A stretch of 64,000 nucleotides of DNA from Paenibacillus sp. LHD-38 (GTDB taxonomy: Bacteria > Bacillota > Bacilli > Paenibacillales > Paenibacillaceae). The stretch is taken from contig NZ_JAVIFU010000008.1 of NCBI RefSeq assembly GCF_031157315.1, positions 62,001-126,000 of the forward strand, read 5' to 3'. Each line of letters opens with the position of its first letter. Position 1 is the first letter of the stretch. A model generated the notes under the pieces. That model made no database searches. It was given only the letters and a program-made list of their open reading frames with translations, and was not told the DNA's origin. Shown here one piece after another: positions 8,421-16,253 of the stretch. The position numbers and the translations under genes were made by a program.

Positions 8421-9134
8421 TTAATAATCCTCCCAAGTGTTGAATTTCAGATGTTTTCGGCAGATCACGTATTTTGAAGCGGATTGCCGATTAAGGCCTT
8501 CGAGCTGCAAAGCCATTTTGATATAAGCAGGAATATAAGCATCATATTTCACCTCAAGAATGATAAAATCATTGTCGAGGGCACGGATAGGCTCCAGGCT
8601 TTTGTCAAAAATATCGACGGCATGCAGACCGGTTCGCAGCTCTTTATCGAATGTGATCCTTACGTTGCCGTTGTCGCATACATAGGGCTCGCGAACATAA
8701 TCAACGATTACCTTCGGCCGAAGTAAATGATGCTTCATTTCATTATGAATCTCGTTAAAAAGCGGCTTGTCCGGCTCTTTCAGCACATCGTGGTCACCGG
8801 CCATGAGCCTGTCGTACATCTCTCTAGTAAGCGGCTCCTTCACCTTGGCGATATAGTCTTTGAATTTAATTTTTTTCTCAAAATGAATGATATGATCCTG
8901 GCCGTTATAGATACGGATGCGGTATTTAACCCGGTCCCGAACGCCGCCAAGCTTCTCATGCAAAGCCTTGTTATTGATATCATCAAAGTACAAGCTTCGA
9001 ATATGATATTCGCCAGTCGGACCGACATGCTTGTCATGGTCCATCAGATCCTTCAGCCTCTGGCGGATAATGAAATATTGATGATAATTAATGAAAAATT
9101 TCAACTCATTGCGATAGTTTAAATCTTTGTTCAT
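8421..9134 (-). CDS. VTC-domain polyphosphate polymerase
   Basis: The protein has 237 residues from the chosen ATG, which has AGAGGTG eight bases upstream. It matches the VTC fold, a tunnel-shaped beta barrel of the triphosphate tunnel metalloenzyme group: RNELKFFIN at the start, the arginine-rich strand YHIRSLYFDD, YRIRIYNG, the lysine strand HFEKKIKFKDYIAKVK, VIVDYVREPY, and the acidic metal-binding strand FIILEVKYD. In yeast VTC the equivalent domain makes polyphosphate from ATP. Here it is a soluble single-domain protein encoded directly before a membrane protein, so I infer that it works at the inner membrane face and passes product to the DUF4956 partner. It is the first gene of a three-gene minus-strand operon. 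Confidence 0.88.
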   Translation of the reverse strand: MNKDLNYRNELKFFINYHQYFIIRQRLKDLMDHDKHVGPTGEYHIRSLYFDDINNKALHEKLGGVRDRVKYRIRIYNGQDHIIHFEKKIKFKDYIAKVKEPLTREMYDRLMAGDHDVLKEPDKPLFNEIHNEMKHHLLRPKVIVDYVREPYVCDNGNVRITFDKELRTGLHAVDIFDKSLEPIRALDNDFIILEVKYDAYIPAYIKMALQLEGLNRQSASKYVICRKHLKFNTWEDY

Positions 9135-9263
9135 TTCACACCTCTTTTCATGTTCAGCGCCCCTTGTTGCTAACAAATGTTATTCTACTGGCCTTTACTT
9201 ATTCTTAACTTAAGGACGGCTGAAAGATTGCTGAATGCGCGAAATGCAGGTTTATTGTTAAGA

Positions 9264-9269
9264 TATAAT
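9264..9269 (+). promoter_or_regulatory. -10 box (TATAAT) of the metallophosphoesterase gene
   Basis: A perfect TATAAT lies in AAGATATAATGAAG. No good -35 box is seen at 16-18 bases. If it is used, the transcript would start near 9276, downstream of the ATG at 9268. That argues for the TTG at 9301 as the real start. Confidence 0.5.
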
Positions 9270-9300
9270 GAAGAATAAGAGAGATAGAGGAGCGGATATC

Positions 9301-10542
9301 TTGAAGTTTCGTAAAGACGTGCTAGTAGTGCTCGCTTGCTGTGTACTGTTAATCATAGGCGCAGTAGGAATGGAGTGGCTTCGGACGGATCATGCAAAAA
9401 AACCGACAGCGGTTGTGACCACGTTCAAGGGGGAACCGATGACAAGCCGTGCTTTTACTTGGTACAGCTCGAATCCGGAGGCTGACGTGATCGTGCAAGT
9501 CGTGAAAGGCGATGCAGCGAATGATTGGGAAAGTGAACAGGCGATGACCTTTAAGGGTACGACGACTTCGGTTATAGCTGCTGATGGGAGCACAAAGCTA
9601 GCCGTGCATAAAGCAGAAGCTTCCGGGCTTGAACCGGGAACGACGTATTCCTACAGAGTCGGGAGCGGGGATGTGAAGGGATGGAGCGATGCTGCTGTAT
9701 TTCAGACAGATGAAGCAGACACGGAAAACGTTACTTTCATTAATGTAACGGATTCGCAAGGCGTCACGGAACAGGATTTCTCGTTGTGGGGCCATACGCT
9801 GGATAAAGCCTTTGCGACATTTCCCGCGGCTTCGTTCATCGTTCATAACGGCGATTTGACGGAGGAGCCGTCAGATGAACAGGCATGGTCTTATTTATTT
9901 GAAAAAGCAAGCAAGTGGGTAACGCAGGTTCCGTTTATGCCGGTTACGGGCAATCATGATGAGGTTGACGGCAATGCGGAGCCGTTCGTTTCTCATTTCA
10001 ACCTGCCAGACAATGGCGCGGAAGGCTCGATTCCGGGAACAAGCTACTCCTATGATTACGGACCTGTCCACTTTGTCTTTCTCAATTCCGAATCAAATAT
10101 CAAGGAGCAAACGAAATGGCTGCGCAGCGATCTCGAGAGTACGGATAAGGCTTGGAAAATCGTCGCTATGCATCAAGGCCCATACGGCGGTAATACCTAT
10201 AAGAAGGTGAAAGACTGGACCGAGCTATTCGATGAGTTTGAGGTAGATTTAGTGCTGCAGGGGCATAACCATGAGTATTCGAGATCCTATCCGCTGCGTG
10301 ATGGGAAAATCGTCGGTGACGGCGAAGCAGCCGTGCAAAACCGCGAGGGTACGGTTTATGTGGTGACGAATACGGCCGGGCAAAAGTTTAATGAGAAGAA
10401 GGAAGATAAATTTTACCATAAGGTGCATTTTCAGAACGAGAAGCAAATGTTCGCGGGCATCGTGATCAATGGAAAAACGTTGACTTATCAGGCCTATGAC
10501 GTGGATGGCAAGAAGTGGGATGAGTTTGTGTTGGAGCATTAA
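9301..10542 (+). CDS. Membrane-anchored metallophosphoesterase with purple-acid-phosphatase-like N-domain
   Basis: Starting at TTG 9301, which has AGAGGAG nine bases upstream, the protein has 413 residues. An in-frame ATG at 9268 has no ribosome binding site and overlaps a TATAAT box. A short cytoplasmic start is followed by a membrane segment (VLVVLACCVLLIIGAVGME). Next comes a fibronectin-like domain (about 35-135) as in purple acid phosphatases, then the calcineurin-like phosphoesterase domain with the metal motifs VTDSQG, HNGDLTE, TGNHDE, MHQGPYGG and LQGHNHEYSR. The active domain should face outward and hydrolyse phosphoesters or phosphoanhydrides. It is divergent from the polyphosphate operon, 166 bases away, which suggests a linked phosphate role; that link is inference. 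Confidence 0.85.
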   Translation: MKFRKDVLVVLACCVLLIIGAVGMEWLRTDHAKKPTAVVTTFKGEPMTSRAFTWYSSNPEADVIVQVVKGDAANDWESEQAMTFKGTTTSVIAADGSTKLAVHKAEASGLEPGTTYSYRVGSGDVKGWSDAAVFQTDEADTENVTFINVTDSQGVTEQDFSLWGHTLDKAFATFPAASFIVHNGDLTEEPSDEQAWSYLFEKASKWVTQVPFMPVTGNHDEVDGNAEPFVSHFNLPDNGAEGSIPGTSYSYDYGPVHFVFLNSESNIKEQTKWLRSDLESTDKAWKIVAMHQGPYGGNTYKKVKDWTELFDEFEVDLVLQGHNHEYSRSYPLRDGKIVGDGEAAVQNREGTVYVVTNTAGQKFNEKKEDKFYHKVHFQNEKQMFAGIVINGKTLTYQAYDVDGKKWDEFVLEH

Positions 10543-10575
10543 TATCTTAATATCGATTGATACGTTGAAAAGCCG

Positions 10576-10622
10576 AAGAGGGCAGCCTGGCATCAAATGA
10601 TGCTGCTGGGCTGCCTCTTTCT
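10576..10622. terminator. Bidirectional terminator between convergent genes
   Basis: AAGAGGGCAGCC (10576-10587) pairs with GGCTGCCTCTT (10609-10619) with one bulged G. T-rich sequence follows on the plus strand and A-rich sequence precedes it. It separates the metallophosphoesterase gene from the histidine kinase gene. Confidence 0.7.
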
Positions 10623-10638
10623 GTGTTGTAGTGATTTT

Positions 10639-12168
10639 TTATCGCAGATCAAGCGGAAGCGAAATTCGGAAAGTCGTACCCTCGCCGGGTTCGCTGATTA
10701 CCTCGATGGTACCTCCATGAGCATCCACGATCGACTTGGTTATTGCCAAACCTAAACCAGCCCCGCCGTTTTTCCGTGTTCGAGAAGATTCGCTGCGGTA
10801 GAAGCGCTCAAATAAATGGGGCAAATGAGCTGCGGCAATTCCGGTTCCGTTGTCCGTAATGCTTATTCTCGCCTGGTTTTCCAGGCGTTCGAGCATTATC
10901 TTAATTGTGCCTGACTCTGCATCCGTGTGCTGTACCGCGTTAAGAAATAAATTCAAAAGCACCTGCTTCATCTGATCGTTATTGAATTTGCCGCTTATGG
11001 CTGATTCAATAACGAGATCTATTTTACGGTTTCCGGCAAGCAGTTGCAATTGCGGCTCCATTTCTTGAAGGAGTTCATCGAGCCGGGCTGCAGACAGCTG
11101 CAGCTGCGGGGCTTGATCAAGCTTTGCAAGCGCGAGCAAATCCTCCACGAGCCTGTTGATGCGCTTGGATTCCAGCTGCATGCTGTTCAGCGCGCGGTTG
11201 AGCTGATCGGGATTTGCGGCTGCTCCGCGCAGCAGCACTTCAAGAAAGCCGTGAATAGACGTAAGCGGCGTTCTCAGCTCATGCGAAGCATCGGCAATAA
11301 ACCGGCGCATTTTTTCGGTTGTTTTCCGTTCGGTTTCGAAGGAGGTATCCAAACGCTCAAGCATCCCGTTAAAAGCATCTGACAAGCGATCGATCTCTTC
11401 TTGGCCTTGGCTTGCCGGTATGCGTTTGGTCAGGCTGCCGGCATCGGTTTGCTGAGCAGCAAGCACGACGCGGGATAATGGCTTTAACGTACGGCGAAGC
11501 AGCGGTAAATAAAGGGCAAGTCCGGCCGCGAGCGCCACAATGGAAAGGCCTGTGAAAATCGCTAGCTGGGTCATGAGCAGCTGCCTTAGCGAATCGGTTT
11601 CCGTGCTTACTTGTACAATCCCCTCTACTTTGTTAAGAGGACCGGCATTTCGGAAGACGACAAGCTGCTCGACTCCATCCGCATTATTTAATATTTTGTA
11701 ATCAATCTGTTGTCGTTCTTGAAGCTGTTTTGTTATTTGCTCATATTCCTCAGCTGACAGGAGCGGAGCGCTTGCCTCGGTATCCTTTGAGACATCGGTG
11801 ACTGTACCGTTCGAATTAATGAAGACGATCGATAAGCCAGGTTGGTAAAATAATGGCGAGTCCCGTCGCTCTTTCGGGGGGCGAGACGCTTGGAACGAAT
11901 CGCCATCCTTATTATCAGACTCCGGATGATTGTCATCCATTTCAGATTTTTTCTCGTTCGTAAACCAATCCATCGGCATAGCCATGATTTGAGTGTTTAA
12001 GGATTCAGCTTTATTTTTGAATATAAAATCCTTCATAATAATGTACTGTAGAACGCCGATCAGCAACAACAACGCTGCTAAAATAAGCAAGGATCGGTAC
12101 AATAGCTGGTATCTTAGGGAACGCGGGGCAAAAATCCTCGCGAAGGCAGGCGGCGTTCGGCGGCTCAT
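10639..12168 (-). CDS. HAMP-domain sensor histidine kinase (OmpR-partner type)
   Basis: The protein has 509 residues. TM1 lies near residues 27-47 and TM2 near 203-225, enclosing a poorly conserved extracellular sensor of about 155 residues. A HAMP segment follows (RRTLKPLSRVVLAA), then HisKA with phospho-acceptor H296 in DASHELRTPLTSIHGF. The HATPase domain has LLNLFLNAVQH (N box), DNGTGIAAAH (G1) and GGAGLGLAI (G2). All catalytic parts are intact. The extracellular region has a charged, low-complexity stretch rich in D, K and S that gives no clue to the ligand. Its start codon overlaps the stop of the upstream response regulator gene by four bases (ATGA), so they are co-translated. It resembles kinases of cell-envelope stress or antibiotic sensing, but the signal is unknown. 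Confidence 0.92.
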   Translation of the reverse strand: MSRRTPPAFARIFAPRSLRYQLLYRSLLILAALLLLIGVLQYIIMKDFIFKNKAESLNTQIMAMPMDWFTNEKKSEMDDNHPESDNKDGDSFQASRPPKERRDSPLFYQPGLSIVFINSNGTVTDVSKDTEASAPLLSAEEYEQITKQLQERQQIDYKILNNADGVEQLVVFRNAGPLNKVEGIVQVSTETDSLRQLLMTQLAIFTGLSIVALAAGLALYLPLLRRTLKPLSRVVLAAQQTDAGSLTKRIPASQGQEEIDRLSDAFNGMLERLDTSFETERKTTEKMRRFIADASHELRTPLTSIHGFLEVLLRGAAANPDQLNRALNSMQLESKRINRLVEDLLALAKLDQAPQLQLSAARLDELLQEMEPQLQLLAGNRKIDLVIESAISGKFNNDQMKQVLLNLFLNAVQHTDAESGTIKIMLERLENQARISITDNGTGIAAAHLPHLFERFYRSESSRTRKNGGAGLGLAITKSIVDAHGGTIEVISEPGEGTTFRISLPLDLR

Positions 12169-12851
12169 GGCAAGTCCATCCGGTAGCCGGCGCCTCGCAG
12201 CGTACGAATAAGGCGATGCTCCTTATCGTTCAATTTATCCCGCAGGGAACGGATATACACCTCAACGATGTTCTCTTCCCCTCCAAATTGATATCCCCAA
12301 ACTTTATCCAATATAAGCGATTTGCTAAGCACGACCCCGTTGTTCAAAATAATAAACCGAAGCAGCTCGTATTCCGTTGGCGACAGCTCAAGAATCTGGT
12401 CCATATAGATAAGCTCTTTGCGCCGGTCATCTAAACGGAAAGGTCCGTAGACAACCTCTCCCAGCAGATTGGGAAATTGGTTGCGCAGCCTCGCTCCGAT
12501 TCGTGCGAGCAGCTCGCTGAAGCTAAAGGGTTTGATCAAATAATCGTCTGCGCCGAGCGTTAATCCTTTCACGCGATCCTCGACTTCATCCTTGGCGGTG
12601 AGCATAATAACCGCGATATTATCTCCGGTTGCACGCAGCGCGGCGCATACTTCAAATCCGTTCATTCCTGGCATCATGACATCCAGAATGACGACATGCG
12701 GCTGAAATACGCTTGCTTCCGCCAGAGCGGATTCACCGTCATAGGCGACCCGGATGTCAAAGCCTTCATTTATAAGACCCAGCTCCAAAAACTGTACGAT
12801 GTTTGGCTCGTCATCTACGAGCAATATTTTAATTCCTTTGAAGGATGTCAT
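12165..12851 (-). CDS. OmpR/PhoB-family response regulator
   Basis: The protein has 228 residues from the ATG at 12851, which has AAAGGGGA upstream. The longer frame adds 20 residues without a ribosome binding site. The receiver domain has the acidic pair D13/D14, phospho-acceptor D57 in VVILDVMMPGMNG, the switch threonine in IMLTAKDEVEDR and the lysine in DDYLIKPFSF. The C-terminal winged-helix DNA-binding domain contains LSPTEYELLRFIILNNG, VWGYQFGGEENIVEVYIRSL and the closing IRTLRGAGYRM, all typical of the OmpR group. It is the first gene of a two-gene operon with the histidine kinase. It is divergent from the Gly-rich peptidoglycan-binding protein gene at 13060, which could be a target; that is only positional inference. 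Confidence 0.93.
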   Translation of the reverse strand: MTSFKGIKILLVDDEPNIVQFLELGLINEGFDIRVAYDGESALAEASVFQPHVVILDVMMPGMNGFEVCAALRATGDNIAVIMLTAKDEVEDRVKGLTLGADDYLIKPFSFSELLARIGARLRNQFPNLLGEVVYGPFRLDDRRKELIYMDQILELSPTEYELLRFIILNNGVVLSKSLILDKVWGYQFGGEENIVEVYIRSLRDKLNDKEHRLIRTLRGAGYRMDLP

Positions 12852-13059
12852 GTTGGATCCCCTTTCACTAAGATACCTGTCTATTATCGGCTTTTTGAAA
12901 AAAAGATGCACCTGTTTGCCTGCAATTTCAGCAAACTTTAAGCTGATTGCCGGGAAAATACCCGTTTTTTAAAATGTGAAAATCAAGGGAATGAAAATGA
13001 AAAATTGGGGATATTAAAGTGGTGCTCAAAAAAGAAAAGAGAAGGATGGTGTATTTTGC

Positions 13060-14097
13060 ATGCAACAAAACAAAAAGGGAATGGCATCAAGTGAAACCGG
13101 CAATAAGATTGGAAGGCTTGCAGCAAGGTACATAGTTGCGGCATTATTGTCGATTACGTTGATGATCAGCATGCCTTATACAGGACATGCGATCGGAAAA
13201 CATGCCAAGGGACCGGATGTATATGTCATTCAAGGCATGCTGAAATCATTAGGCAGCTATTCGGGACCGATTGATGGTTACTATGGTGCCTCGACCGTGC
13301 GCGGCGTTAAATATTTTCAGAAAAGGCATGGTTTGAAGGCAACGGGTTCGGTAGATATTAAAACGCTTCAATCGATTTCCTATTCGTATACTGACATGAA
13401 AGCATCGATGAAAGCAAAGAGCAAAGCGAAGTGGAAAGGTAAAGCGAAAGCAATCGGAAATGGCGGCGGAAAAGGTAACGGTGCAGGTGGCGGAGCTGGT
13501 GGCGGTGCAGGCGGCGGAGCTGGTGGCGGTGCAGGTGGCGGTGCAGGCGGCGGAGCTGGTGGCGGTGCAGGCGGCGGAGCTGGTGGCGGTGCAGGCGGCG
13601 GAGCTGGTGGCGGTGCAGGTGGCGGTGCAGGCGGCGGAGCTGGCGGCGGTGCAGGCGGCGGAGCTGGCGGCGGTGCAGGCGGCGGAGCTGGCGGCGGTGC
13701 AGGCGGCGGAGCTGGTGGCGGTGCAGGCGGCGGAGCTGGAGTAGGTGAAGGCGGCGGAGCTGGCGGCGGCGCAGGTAAGTCTGGCGGCATTGGCGGTGGC
13801 CAAGGCGAGAACCAAGGTAAATCTGGCGGAATCGGCGGCGGCCAAGGCGAGAACCAAGGCAAATCTGGCGGAATCGGCGGCGGTAAAGGCGAGAACCAAG
13901 GCAAATCTGGCGGAATCGGCGGCGGCCAAGGCGGCAACCAAGGCAAGTCAGGCGGAATTGGCGGCGGCCAAGGCGGCAATGGCAATCTAGGCGGCGGTCA
14001 ATCCGAGAATCAAGCGCCGAATGGCGGAAACTCGGGCAACCCTGGTAAGGGCGGCAATCAATCCGAGAATCAAGCACCGAACGGCAGCCAACAATAG
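13060..14097 (+). CDS. Exported peptidoglycan-binding protein with long Gly/Ala-rich and 14-residue repeats
   Basis: The protein has 345 residues. A signal peptide or membrane anchor spans about 24-44 (VAALLSITLMISMPYTGHA). A peptidoglycan_binding_1 domain covers about 48-105 (YVIQGMLKSLGSYSG, IDGYYGASTVRGVKYFQKRH), the three-helix repeat found in SleB and other wall proteins. A basic linker follows (KAKSKAKWKGKAKA). Next is a run of about 20 GGGA tetrapeptides (about 140-235). After this come four or five copies of a 14-residue unit (KSGGIGGGQGENQG) and a Gly/Asn/Gln-rich tail. There is no enzymatic domain. A structural role in wall or spore envelope is plausible but unproven. The ATG has GAAGGATGG 13 bases upstream, rather far; a later ATG at 13081 is possible. 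A terminator follows. Confidence 0.8.
   Translation: MQQNKKGMASSETGNKIGRLAARYIVAALLSITLMISMPYTGHAIGKHAKGPDVYVIQGMLKSLGSYSGPIDGYYGASTVRGVKYFQKRHGLKATGSVDIKTLQSISYSYTDMKASMKAKSKAKWKGKAKAIGNGGGKGNGAGGGAGGGAGGGAGGGAGGGAGGGAGGGAGGGAGGGAGGGAGGGAGGGAGGGAGGGAGGGAGGGAGGGAGGGAGGGAGGGAGGGAGVGEGGGAGGGAGKSGGIGGGQGENQGKSGGIGGGQGENQGKSGGIGGGKGENQGKSGGIGGGQGGNQGKSGGIGGGQGGNGNLGGGQSENQAPNGGNSGNPGKGGNQSENQAPNGSQQ
13478..13789 (+). repeat. Minisatellite encoding the (GGGA)n run
   Basis: Tandem 12/24-base units of the type GGTGCAGGCGGCGGAGCTGG repeat about 20 times, with synonymous GGT/GGC and GCA/GCT alternation. The repeat keeps long frames open on both strands; those other frames (poly Pro-Ala on the minus strand) are composition artefacts. 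Confidence 0.9.
13774..13990 (+). repeat. 42-base tandem repeats encoding KSGGIGGGQGENQG
   Basis: About five units, each beginning GGTAAATCTGGCGG or a close variant, follow the Gly/Ala run. Substitutions swap K or Q and E or G at fixed positions. Confidence 0.85.
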
Positions 14098-14162
14098 AAT
14101 AAAAAAAAGATATTCCTTTGATAACGGATGATATGTTTTTGAGTATGAAGCTAGGAATAAAT

Positions 14163-14198
14163 AAAGGCGACCAATTGTTTTTTTGGTCGCCTTTATTT
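14163..14198. terminator. Bidirectional terminator
   Basis: AAAGGCGACCA (14163-14173) pairs perfectly with TGGTCGCCTTT (14184-14194). It has a T-rich loop, with ATTTCT following on the plus strand and ATAA preceding. It closes the Gly-rich gene and possibly the convergent regulator gene. Confidence 0.8.
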
Positions 14199-14284
14199 CT
14201 GCGTAGTATTACTTCTATTGCACTGCATTCCATACAATGACCACGTCTCGAAAAACCACATGGATAACGCAGCGGCTTGTGTCT

Positions 14285-15235
14285 CTACGTTTCTAATAAT
14301 ATTTCACCAGTGCGCGTAAGGTCATAGCCGGATATGGAATTCAGCTCCCTCTTAAATTCATCAGATCTGAGAATATGGAGCAGAGATGAAATCCATGCTT
14401 GATTGTTTGCGGATTTGAGCATGACCAAATCATACCGTTCCTGAATTAAGGGTATAAATTCGATGTTACCTACAATAGACGCTGTCTTTTCTATGCCAAT
14501 GCCAACGTCAGCTTCACCTGATGACACTTTGGAAGCTACGCCGAGATGATTGCTTTGTTCGTGCTCGTAACCTATGAGTTCATAGGACTTTATGCTGTGC
14601 AGTCTGAGCTGTTCGTCCAGCAAGACGCGAGCGCCGGAGCCTTTCTCCCGGTTAGCTATCCGCAAATTGGCAGTGCCTAAATCAGACCAGCCATTCAGCG
14701 ACAACGGATTACCTTTCTGTACGTATAAGCCTGCATTCCTGGAGAGCAAATTGACGACGATGTAAGAGGAACCAATGAGCAGTTTTTTGATATAAGGGAG
14801 GTTATACTCCCCTGTATCGCCATCAAGGAGATGTGTGCTGACAATGTCGGATTCTCCGCGGTACATCGAGATAAGGCTGTCAAGACTGCCGACATATGCG
14901 CGCAGCGGCCGTATGCCGTCTATGTTCTTTTCCATATATTTCGCTAGAATGTCAAGACTGAGATCCTGACCTGTAATAACAATGGGACGAAGTCCGGTAT
15001 TTAATGATTGAGTATAAGGTCGAGCAGGTGCATCTGTAATTGCTGGACGCTCGTTAATTTGTAATCCTCTGGCTCTTTGCTTATATGCTTCCAAGTCGGC
15101 AGGATCCACCCGCATCTGTTTGCCTACACGGTACGAGGGCAATTCACCTTTTTTTATAAGATCATATACGGTGAGTTTGGATATTTTCAGCAGCTTGGCA
15201 ATTTCTTCAGTCGTATACGAGACATCGCTGGTCAT
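14285..15235 (-). CDS. HTH regulator with molybdate/PBP-like sensor domain (YvgK type)
   Basis: The protein has 316 residues from the ATG at 15235, preceded by AAGGAGGA; the longer frame lacks a ribosome binding site. The N-terminal 55 residues are an excisionase/MerR-like helix-turn-helix (YTTEEIAKLLKISKLTVYDL, PSYRVGKQMRVDPADLEAY). The remainder is a periplasmic-binding-protein-like domain (PF12727 type; VGSLDSLISMYRGESDI, REKGSGARVLLDEQL, SGEADVGIGIE). Such one-component regulators sense an oxyanion or molybdenum cofactor product and sit beside molybdate transport genes. From memory, Bacillus subtilis has the same arrangement in yvgK-yvgL-yvgM. It is divergent from modA with promoters back to back, so it probably controls modAB and itself. 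Whether it represses or activates cannot be seen. Confidence 0.85.
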   Translation of the reverse strand: MTSDVSYTTEEIAKLLKISKLTVYDLIKKGELPSYRVGKQMRVDPADLEAYKQRARGLQINERPAITDAPARPYTQSLNTGLRPIVITGQDLSLDILAKYMEKNIDGIRPLRAYVGSLDSLISMYRGESDIVSTHLLDGDTGEYNLPYIKKLLIGSSYIVVNLLSRNAGLYVQKGNPLSLNGWSDLGTANLRIANREKGSGARVLLDEQLRLHSIKSYELIGYEHEQSNHLGVASKVSSGEADVGIGIEKTASIVGNIEFIPLIQERYDLVMLKSANNQAWISSLLHILRSDEFKRELNSISGYDLTRTGEILLET

Positions 15236-15286
15236 GATGCTCCTCCTTATGAACTGTACTGAATATTTCACTATAAATGTCATTGT

Positions 15287-15315
15287 ATCATATTAGGATT
15301 TGTACGTTTTGTTAA
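15287..15315 (-). promoter_or_regulatory. Promoter of the molybdate regulator gene
   Basis: On the minus strand, TTAACA (15310-15315) and TATGAT (15287-15292) are 17 bases apart. It lies 52 bases upstream of the regulator start. Confidence 0.6.
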
Positions 15316-15320
15316 TTGCA

Positions 15321-15350
15321 TTTACAAAAGCGTTCTTCTCTATATATAAT
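15321..15350 (+). promoter_or_regulatory. Promoter of modAB
   Basis: TTTACA (15321-15326) and TATAAT (15345-15350) are 18 bases apart, back to back with the divergent regulator promoter. Transcription would start near 15357. Confidence 0.65.
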
Positions 15351-15366
15351 ATGGTTTAAATATAAT

Positions 15367-15388
15367 TAGTTATATTTGATTATAACTA
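15367..15388 (+). promoter_or_regulatory. Inverted-repeat operator in front of modA
   Basis: TAGTTATA (15367-15374) and TATAACTA (15381-15388) are perfect 8-bp arms around a 6-base spacer. The site lies about 10 bases downstream of the expected transcription start and directly before the ribosome binding site. That is a position where a bound regulator would block transcription. Confidence 0.65.
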
Positions 15389-15399
15389 GGGGGGTACTA

Positions 15400-16251
15400 A
15401 TGTTTAAATTGATTAAAGGTTACATGGTTTTATCTATCGTTACTGCAATGATGTTAGTGTTTGCAGGCTGTGGAGCTGCACAAAATACGAATACAAATGA
15501 GAGTACGAATAATCCAGCGGAAAGCACAATCGCGCCTAGCGAGCAGCCAGCCGAAACGGTTGAGCTAACGATTTCAGCAGCGGCTAGCATGACGGATGCC
15601 TTAACAGAAATTCAGAAAACGTATGAGGCTAATAACCAAAATATTAAACTGAGCTTCAATTTCGGCGCATCCGGCGCACTTCAACAGCAAATTGAGCAAG
15701 GGGCGCCAGCTGATTTATTCTTGTCTGCGGCCGTTAAGAACATGACGGCACTTGTTGACAAACAGCTGATTGATGCAAATCAACAAGTCAATTTGTTGAA
15801 TAATGAGCTTGTTGTAGTTGTTCCTGCCGATGGCAAAACGCCGATTGAAAATGTAACTGATCTAACCAAGACGGAAGTGAAAACAGTAGCGATTGGCATT
15901 CCGGAAAGCGTGCCAGCCGGCAACTATGCTAAGGAAGCGCTAACGAACGCAAAGCTATGGGATGCTTTACAGGCGAAATCCGTACAAGCGAAGGATGTAA
16001 GACAAGTGCTGCAATATGTAGAAACCGGAAATGCCGATGCCGGTTTTGTATATAAAACAGATGCGCTGACCACCGATAAAGTAAAAGTAGCATTTACGGT
16101 TGATTCAGCTGCGTATAAGACAATTCAATATCCAATCGGTATTGTAAAAGCTACGAAACATAGTCAGGAAGCCGAAGATTTTTATACGTATTTGCAGTCG
16201 CAAGAAGCGCTTGACGTGTTTGTTAAGTATGGCTTTACTGTTCCTAATTAA
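15400..16251 (+). CDS. modA: Molybdate ABC transporter substrate-binding lipoprotein
   Basis: The protein has 283 residues from the ATG at 15400, preceded by TAGGGGGGT; a longer frame from 15376 lacks a ribosome binding site. It has a lipoprotein signal with lipobox VFAGC followed by a Thr/Asn/Ser-rich linker. The mature part shows ModA signatures: ISAAASMTDALTEIQ near the start, FNFGASGALQQQIEQGAPAD (oxyanion-binding loop residues), AIGIPESVPAGNYAKEAL and LQYVETGNADAGFVYKTDAL. It should capture molybdate (or tungstate) outside the membrane and deliver it to the ModB permease encoded two bases downstream. An operator-like inverted repeat precedes it. Confidence 0.93.
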   Translation: MFKLIKGYMVLSIVTAMMLVFAGCGAAQNTNTNESTNNPAESTIAPSEQPAETVELTISAAASMTDALTEIQKTYEANNQNIKLSFNFGASGALQQQIEQGAPADLFLSAAVKNMTALVDKQLIDANQQVNLLNNELVVVVPADGKTPIENVTDLTKTEVKTVAIGIPESVPAGNYAKEALTNAKLWDALQAKSVQAKDVRQVLQYVETGNADAGFVYKTDALTTDKVKVAFTVDSAAYKTIQYPIGIVKATKHSQEAEDFYTYLQSQEALDVFVKYGFTVPN

Positions 16252-16253
16252 CT

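Noticed and set aside
9268..9300. ATG 9268 as start of the metallophosphoesterase
   Set aside because: There is no ribosome binding site and it lies inside a TATAAT box; TTG 9301 is better supported.
13460..13990. Plus-strand frames reading AELVAVQ-type repeats
   Set aside because: They are out-of-phase readings of the same 12/24-base repeat inside the peptidoglycan-binding protein gene.
13249..14233. Long minus-strand frames rich in Pro-Ala, Arg-Leu-His or Ala-Ser across the Gly-rich gene
   Set aside because: They are mirror readings of the plus-strand GGGA minisatellite. They have no ribosome binding sites and no domains.
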